Shown here: in pieces, positions 51,201 to 60,200 of the stretch
Position numbering within the stretch: the stretch's first letter is position 1
Layout of the letters: every line of letters begins with the position of its first letter
NCBI GenBank assembly: GCA_947247005.1
Contig: OX365948.1
Span: 40,118,601-40,182,600, forward strand
Reading direction: 5' to 3'
DNA from: Spisula solida
Lineage: Eukaryota > Mollusca > Bivalvia > Venerida > Mactridae
Length of the DNA stretch: 64,000 nt
The notes under the pieces: model-generated
The model's input: the letters and a program-made list of their open reading frames with translations, nothing else
Told to the model about the DNA's origin: nothing
The model's database searches: none
Translations under genes and position numbers: made by a program

Positions 51201-54200
51201 TAGACTTAAATTTGTTGTTTTAAACTGGGGTTCGATCTACTAACCCCCGTTTAAAGTCGGAATTTCTGAGTTAGACCTTAAATTTTTGTTTTAAACTGGG
51301 GTTCGATCTACTAACCCCCGTTTAAAGTCGGAATTTCTGAGTTAGACCTTAAATTTTTGTTTTAAACTGGGGTTCGATCTACTGACCCCTGTTTAAAGTC
51401 GGAATTTCTGAGTTAGACTTTAATTTGTTGTTTTAAACTTGGGTTCGATCTACTAACCCCCGTTTAAAGTCGGAATTTCTGAGTTAGACTTAAATTTCTT
51501 GTTTTAAACTGGGGTTCCATTTACTAACCCCCGTTTAAAGTCGGAATTTCTGAGTTAGACCTTAAATTTTTGTTTTAAACTGGGGTTCGATCTACTAACC
51601 CCCGTTTAAAGTCAGAATTTCTGAGTTAGACTTTAATTTGTTGTTTTAAACTTGGGTTCGATCTACTAACCCCCGTTTAAAGTCGGAATTTCTGAGTTAG
51701 ACTTTAATTTCTTGTTTTAAACTGGGGTTCCATTTACTAACCCCCGTTTAAAGTCGGAATTTCTGAGTTAGACCTTAAATTTTTGTTTTAAACTGGGGTT
51801 CGATCTACTAACCCCCGTTTAAAGTCGGAATTTCTTAGTTAGACTTTAATTTCTTGTTTTAAACAGGGGTTCCATTTACTAACCCCCGTTTAAAGTCGGA
51901 ATTTCTGAGTTAGACCTTAAATTTTTGTTTTAAACTGGGGTTCGATCTACTAACCCCCGTTTAAAGTCGGACTTTCTGAGTTAGACTTTAATTTCTTGTT
52001 TTAAACTGGGGTTAGATCTACTAACCCCCGTTTAAAGTCAGAATTTCTGAGTTAGACTTTAATTTCTTGTTTTAAACTGGGGTTCCATTTACTAACCCCC
52101 GTTTAAAGTCAGAATTTCTGAGTTAGACCTTAAATTTTTGTTTTAAACTGGGGTTCGATCTACTAACCCCCGTTTAAAGTCGGAATTTCTGAGTTAGACC
52201 TTAAATTTTTGTTTTAAACTGGGGTTCGATCTACTGACCCCTGTTTAAAGTCGGAATTTCTGAGTTAGACTTTAATTTGTTGTTTTAAACTTGGGTTCGA
52301 TCTACTAACCCCCGTTTAAAGTCGGAATTTCTGAGTTAGACTTAAATTTCTTGTTTTAAACTGGGGTTCCATTTACTAACCCCCGTTTAAAGTCGGAATT
52401 TCTGAGTTAGACCTTAAATTTTTGTTTTAAACTGGGGTTCGATCTACTAACCCCCGTTTAAAGTCAGAATTTCTGAGTTAGACTTTAATTTGTTGTTTTA
52501 AACTTGGGTTCGATCTACTAACCCCCGTTTAAAGTCTGAATTTCTGAGTTAGACTTTAATTTCTTGTTTTAAACTGGGGTTCCATTTACTAACCCCCGTT
52601 TAAAGTCTGAATTTCTGAGTTAGACCTTAAATTTTTGTTTTAAACTGGGGTTCGATCTACTAACCCCCGTTTAAAGTCGGAATTTCTGAGTTAGACTTAA
52701 ATTTGTTGTTTTAAACTGGGGTTCGATCTACTAACCCCCGTTTAAAGTCGGAATTTCTGAGTTAGACCTTAAATTTTTGTTTTAAACTGGGGTTCGATCT
52801 ACTAACCCCCGTTTAAAGTCGGAATTTCTGAGTTAGACCTTAAATTTTTGTTTTAAACTGGGGTTCGATCTACTGACCCCCGTTTAAAGTCGGAATTTCT
52901 GAGTTAGACTTTAATTTGTTGTTTTAAACTTGGGTTCGATCTACTAACCCCCGTTTAAAGTCGGAATTTCTGAGTTAGACTTTAATTTCTTGTTTTAAAC
53001 TGGGGTTCCATTTACTAACCCCCGTTTAAAGTCGGAATTTCTGAGTTAGACCTTAAATTTTTGTTTTAAACTGGGGTTCGATCTACTAACCCCCGTTTAA
53101 AGTCGGAATTTCTGAGTTAGACCTTAAATTTTTGTTTTAAACTGGGGTTCGATCTACTAACCCCCGTTTAAAGTCGGAATTTCTGAGTTAGACTTTAATT
53201 TGTTGTTTTAAACTTGGGTTCGATCTACTAACCCCCGTTTAAAGTCGGAATTTCTGAGTTAGACTTTAATTTCTTGTTTTAAACTGGGGTTCCATTTACT
53301 AACCCCCGTTTAAAGTCGGAATTTCTGAGTTAGACCTTAAATTTTTGTTTTAAACTGGGGTTCGATCTACTAACCCCCGTTTAAAGTCGGAATTTCTGAG
53401 TTAGACCTTAAATTTTTGTTTTAAACTGGGGTTCGATCTACTAACCCCCGTTTAAAGTCGGAATTTCTGAGTTAGACCTTAAATTTTTGTTTTAAACTGG
53501 GGTTCGATCTACTAACCCCCGTTTAAAGTCAGAATTTCTGAGATAGACTTTAATTTGTTGTTTTAAACTGGGGTTCCATTTACTAACCCCCGTTTAAAGT
53601 CAGAATTTCTGAGTTAGACCTTAATTTTTTGTTTTAAACTGGGGTTCGATCTACTAACCCCCGTTTAAAGTCGGAATTTCTGAGTTAGACCTTAAATTTT
53701 TGTTTTAAACTGGGGTTCCATTTACTAACCCCCGTTTAAAGTCAGAATTTCTGAGTTAGACCTTAAATTTTTGTTTTAAACTGGGGTTCGATCTACTAAC
53801 CCCCGTTTAAAGTCGGAATTTCTGAGTTAGACTTTAATTTGTTGTTTTAAACTGGGGTTCAATCTACTAACCCCCGTTTAAAGTCGAATTTTCTGAGTTA
53901 TACCTTAAATTTTTGTTTTAAACTGGGGTTCGATCTACTAACCCCCGTTTAAAGTTAGAATTTCTGAGTTATACTTTAATTTCTTGTTTTAAACTGGGGT
54001 TCCATCTACTAAGCCCCGTTTAAAGTCAGAATTTCTGAGTTAGACCTTAAATTTTTGTTCTAAACTGGGGTTCGATCTACTAACCCCCGTTTAAAATCGG
54101 AATTTCTGAGTTAGACTTAAATTTGTTGTTTTAAACTAGGGTTCCATCTACTAACCCCCGTTTAAAGTCAGAATTTCTGAGTTAGACTTTAATTTGTTGT

Positions 54201-57200
54201 TTTAAACTTGGGTTCGATCTACTAACCCCCGTTTAAAGTCGGAATTTCTTAGTTAGGCTTTAATTTCTTGTTTTAAACTTGGGTTCCATTTACTAACCCC
54301 CGTTTAAAGTCGGAATTTCTGAGTTAGACCTTAAATTTTTGTTTTAAACTGGGGTTCGATCTACTCACCCCCGTTTAAAGTCGGAATTTCTGAGTTAGAC
54401 CTTAAATTTTTGTTTTAAACTGGGGTTCGATCTACTAACCCCCGTTTAAAGTCGGAATTTCTGAGTTAGACCTTAAATTTTTGTTTTAAACTGGGGTTCG
54501 ATCTACTAACCCCCGTTTAAAGTCGGAATTTCTGAGTTAGACTTTAATTTGTTGTTTTAAACTTGGGTTCGATCTACTAACCCCCGTTTAAAGTCGGAAT
54601 TTCTGAGTTAGACTTTAATTTCTTGTTTTAAACTGGGGTTCCATTTACTAACCCCCGTTTAAAGTCGGAATTTCTGAGTTAGACTTAAATTTGTTGTTTT
54701 AAACTGGGGTTCGATCTACTAACCCCCGTTTAAAGTCGGAATTTCTGAGTTAGACCTTAAATTTTTGTTTTAAACTGGGGTTCGATCTACTAACCCCCGT
54801 TTAAAGTCGGAATTTCTGAGTTAGACCTTAAATTTTTGTTTTAAACTGGGGTTCGATCTACTGACCCCTGTTTAAAGTCGGAATTTCTGAGTTAGACTTT
54901 AATTTGTTGTTTTAAACTTGGGTTCGATCTACTAACCCCCGTTTAAAGTCGGAATTTCTGAGTTAGACTTAAATTTCTTGTTTTAAACTGGGGTTCCATT
55001 TACTAACCCCCGTTTAAAGTCGGAATTTCTGAGTTAGACCTTAAATTTTTGTTTTTAACTGGGGTTCGATCTACTAACCCCCGTTTAAAGTCAGAATTTC
55101 TGAGTTAGACTTTAATTTGTTGTTTTAAACTTGGGTTCGATCTACTAACCCCCGTTTAAAGTCGGAATTTCTGAGTTAGACTTTAATTTCTTGTTTTAAA
55201 CTGGGGTTCCATTTACTAACCCCCGTTTAAAGTCGGAATTTCTGAGTTAGACCTTAAATTTTTGTTTTAAACTGGGGTTCGATCTACTAACCCCCGTTTA
55301 AAATCGGAATTTCTGAGTTAGACTTAAATTTGTTGTTTTAAACTAGGGTTCCATCTACTAACCCCCGTTTAAAGTCAGAATTTCTGAGTTAGACTTTAAT
55401 TTGTTGTTTTAAACTTGGGTTCGATCTACTAACCCCCGTTTAAAGTCGGAATTTCTTAGTTAGGCTTTAATTTCTTGTTTTAAACTTGGGTTCCATTTAC
55501 TAACCCCCGTTTAAAGTCGGAATTTCTGAGTTAGACCTTAAATTTTTGTTTTAAACTGGGGTTCGATCTACTCACCCCCGTTTAAAGTCGGAATTTCTGA
55601 GTTAGACCTTAAATTTTTGTTTTAAACTGGGGTTCGATCTACTAACCCCCGTTTAAAGTCGGAATTTCTGAGTTAGACCTTAAATTTTTGTTTTAAACTG
55701 GGGTTCGATCTACTAACCCCCGTTTAAAGTCGGAATTTCTGAGTTAGACTTTAATTTGTTGTTTTAAACTTGGGTTCGATCTACTAACCCCCGTTTAAAG
55801 TCGGAATTTCTGAGTTAGACTTTAATTTCTTGTTTTAAACTGGGGTTCCATTTACTAACCCCCGTTTAAAGTCGGAATTTCTGAGTTAGACTTAAATTTG
55901 TTGTTTTAAACTGGGGTTCGATCTACTAACCCCCGTTTAAAGTCGGAATTTCTGAGTTAGACCTTAAATTTTTGTTTTAAACTGGGGTTCGATCTACTAA
56001 CCCCCGTTTAAAGTCGGAATTTCTGAGTTAGACCTTAAATTTTTGTTTTAAACTGGGGTTCGATCTACTGACCCCTGTTTAAAGTCGGAATTTCTGAGTT
56101 AGACTTTAATTTGTTGTTTTAAACTTGGGTTCGATCTACTAACCCCCGTTTAAAGTCGGAATTTCTGAGTTAGACTTAAATTTCTTGTTTTAAACTGGGG
56201 TTCCATTTACTAACCCCCGTTTAAAGTCGGAATTTCTGAGTTAGACCTTAAATTTTTGTTTTTAACTGGGGTTCGATCTACTAACCCCCGTTTAAAGTCA
56301 GAATTTCTGAGTTAGACTTTAATTTGTTGTTTTAAACTTGGGTTCGATCTACTAACCCCCGTTTAAAGTCGGAATTTCTGAGTTAGACTTTAATTTCTTG
56401 TTTTAAACTGGGGTTCCATTTACTAACCCCCGTTTAAAGTCGGAATTTCTGAGTTAGACCTTAAATTTTTGTTTTAAACTGGGGTTCGATCTACTAACCC
56501 CCGTTTAAAGTCGGAATTTCTGAGTTAGACTTAAATTTGTTGTTTTAAACTGGGGTTCGATCTACTAACCCCCGTTTAAAGTCGGAATTTCTGAGTTAGA
56601 CCTTAAATTTTTGTTTTAAACTGGGGTTCGATCTACTAACCCCCGTTTAAAGTCGGAATTTCTGAGTTAGACCTTAAATTTTTGTTTTAAACTGGGGTTC
56701 GATCTACTGACCCCCGTTTAAAGTCGGAATTTCTGAGTTAGACTTTAATTTGTTGTTTTAAACTGGGGTTCGATCTACTAACCCCCGTTTAAAGTCGGAA
56801 TTTCTGAGTTAGACTTTAATTTCTTGTTTTAAACTGGGGTTCCATTTACTAACCCCCGTTTAAAGTCGGAATTTCTGAGTTAGACCTTAAATTTTTGTTT
56901 TAAACTGGGGTTCGATCTACTAACCCCCGTTTAAAGTCGGAATTTCTGAGTTAGACCTTAAATTTTTGTTTTAAACTGGGGTTCGATCTACTAACCCCCG
57001 TTTAAAGTCGGAATTTCTGAGTTAGACTTTAATTTGTTGTTTTAAACTTGGGTTCGATCTACTAACCCCCGTTTAAAGTCGGAATTTCTGAGTTAGACTT
57101 TAATTTCTTGTTTTAAACTGGGGTTCCATTTACTAACCCCCGTTTAAAGTCGGAATTTCTGAGTTAGACCTTAAATTTTTGTTTTAAACTGGGGTTCGAT

Positions 57201-60200
57201 CTACTAACCCCCGTTTAAAGTCGGAATTTCTGAGTTAGACCTTAAATTTTTGTTTTAAACTGGGGTTCGATCTACTAACCCCCGTTTAAAGTCGGACTTT
57301 CTGAGTTAGACCTTAAATTTTTGTTTTAAACTGGGGTTCGATCTACTAACCCCCGTTTAAAGTCAGAATTTCTGAGATAGACTTTAATTTGTTGTTTTAA
57401 ACTGGGGTTCCATTTACTAACCCCCGTTTAAAGTCAGAATTTCTGAGTTAGACCTTAATTTTTTGTTTTAAACTGGGGTTCGATCTACTAACCCCCGTTT
57501 AAAGTCGGAATTTCTGAGTTAGACCTTAAATTTTTGTTTTAAACTGGGGTTCCATTTACTAACCCCCGTTTAAAGTCAGAATTTCTGAGTTAGACCTTAA
57601 ATTTTTGTTTTAAACTGGGGTTCGATCTACTAACCCCCGTTTAAAGTCGGAATTTCTGAGTTAGACTTTAATTTGTTGTTTTAAACTGGGGTTCAATCTA
57701 CTAACCCCCGTTTAAAGTCGAATTTTCTGAGTTATACCTTAAATTTTTGTTTTAAACTGGGGTTCGATCTACTAACCCCCGTTTAAAGTTAGAATTTCTG
57801 AGTTATACTTTAATTTCTTGTTTTAAACTGGGGTTCCATCTACTAAGCCCCGTTTAAAGTCAGAATTTCTGAGTTAGACCTTAAATTTTTGTTCTAAACT
57901 GGGGTTCGATCTACTAACCCCCGTTTAAAATCGGAATTTCTGAGTTAGACTTAAATTTGTTGTTTTAAACTAGGGTTCCATCTACTAACCCCCGTTTAAA
58001 GTCAGAATTTCTGAGTTAGACTTTAATTTGTTGTTTTAAACTTGGGTTCGATCTACTAACCCCCGTTTAAAGTCGGAATTTCTTAGTTAGGCTTTAATTT
58101 CTTGTTTTAAACTTGGGTTCCATTTACTAACCCCCGTTTAAAGTCGGAATTTCTGAGTTAGACCTTAAATTTTTGTTTTAAACTGGGGTTCGATCTACTC
58201 ACCCCCGTTTAAAGTCGGAATTTCTGAGTTAGACCTTAAATTTTTGTTTTAAACTGGGGTTCGATCTACTAACCCCCGTTTAAAGTCGGAATTTCTGAGT
58301 TAGACCTTAAATTTTTGTTTTAAACTGGGGTTCGATCTACTAACCCCCGTTTAAAGTCGGAATTTCTGAGTTAGACTTTAATTTGTTGTTTTAAACTTGG
58401 GTTCGATCTACTAACCCCCGTTTAAAGTCGGAATTTCTGAGTTAGACTTTAATTTCTTGTTTTAAACTGGGGTTCCATTTACTAACCCCCGTTTAAAGTC
58501 GGAATTTCTGAGTTAGACCTTAAATATTTGTTTTAAACTGGGGTTCGATCTACTAACCCCCGTTTAAAGTTAGAATTTCTGAGATAGACTTTAATTTCTT
58601 GTTTTAAACTGGGGTTCCATTTACTAACCCCCGTTTAAAGTCAGAATTTCTGAGTTAGACCTTAATTTTTTGTTTTAAACTGGGGTTCGATCTACTAACC
58701 CCCGTTTAAAGTCGGAATTTCTGAGTTAGACCTTAAATTTTTGTTTTAAACTGGGGTTCCATTTACTAACCCCCGTTTAAAGTCAGAATTTCTGAGTTAG
58801 ACCTTAAATTTTTGTTTTAAACTGGGGTTCGATCTACTAACCCCCGTTTAAAGTCGGAATTTCTGAGTTAGACTTTAATTTGTTGTTTTAAACTGGGGTT
58901 CGATCTACTAACCCCCGTTTAAAGTCGAATTTTCTGAGTTATACCTTAAATTTTTGTTTTAAACTGGGGTTCGATCTACTAACCCCCGTTTAAAGTCGGA
59001 ATTTCTGAGTTATACTTTAATTTCTTGTTTTAAACTGGGGTTCCATCTACTAAGCCCCGTTTAAAGTCAGAATTTCTGAGTTAGACCTTAAATTTTTGTT
59101 CTAAACTGGGGTTCGATCTACTAACCCCCGTTTAAAATCGGAATTTCTGAGTTAGACTTAAATTTGTTGTTTTAAACTAGGGTTCCATCTACTAACCCCC
59201 GTTTAAAGTCAGAATTTCTGAGTTAGACTTTAATTTGTTGTTTTAAACTTGGGTTCGATCTACTAACCCCCGTTTAAAGTCGGAATTTCTTAGTTAGGCT
59301 TTAATTTCTTGTTTTAAACTTGGGTTCCATTTACTAACCCCCGTTTAAAGTCGGAATTTCTGAGTTAGACCTTAAATTTTTGTTTTAAACTGGGGTTCGA
59401 TCTACTCACCCCCGTTTAAAGTCGGAATTTCTGAGTTAGACCTTAAATTTTTGTTTTAAACTGGGGTTCGATCTACTAACCCCCGTTTAAAGTCGGAATT
59501 TCTGAGTTAGACCTTAAATTTTTGTTTTAAACTGGGGTTCGATCTACTAACCCCCGTTTAAAGTCGGAATTTCTGAGTTAGACTTTAATTTGTTGTTTTA
59601 AACTTGGGTTCGATCTACTAACCCCCGTTTAAAGTCGGAATTTCTGAGTTAGACTTTAATTTCTTGTTTTAAACTGGGGTTCCATTTACTAACCCCCGTT
59701 TAAAGTCGGAATTTCTGAGTTAGACCTTAAATATTTGTTTTAAACTGGGGTTCGATCTACTAACCCCCGTTTAAAGTTAGAATTTCTGAGATAGACTTTA
59801 ATTTCTTGTTTTAAACTGGGGTTCCATTTACTAACCCCCGTTTAAAGTCAGAATTTCTGAGTTAGACCTTAATTTTTTGTTTTAAACTGGGGTTCGATCT
59901 ACTAACCCCCGTTTAAAGTCGGAATTTCTGAGTTAGACCACAAATTTTTGTTTTAAACTGGGGTTCCATTTACTAACCCCCGTTTAAAGTCAGAATTTCT
60001 GAGTTATACCTTAAATTTTTGTTTTAAACTGGGGTTCGATCTACTAACCCCCGTTTAAAGTCAGAATTTCTGAGTTAGACTTTAATTTCTTGTTTTAAAC
60101 TGGGGTTCCATTTACTAACCCCCGTTTAAAGTCAGAATTTCTGAGTTAGACCTTAAATTTTTGTTTTAAACTGGGGTTCGATCTACTAACCCCCGTTTAA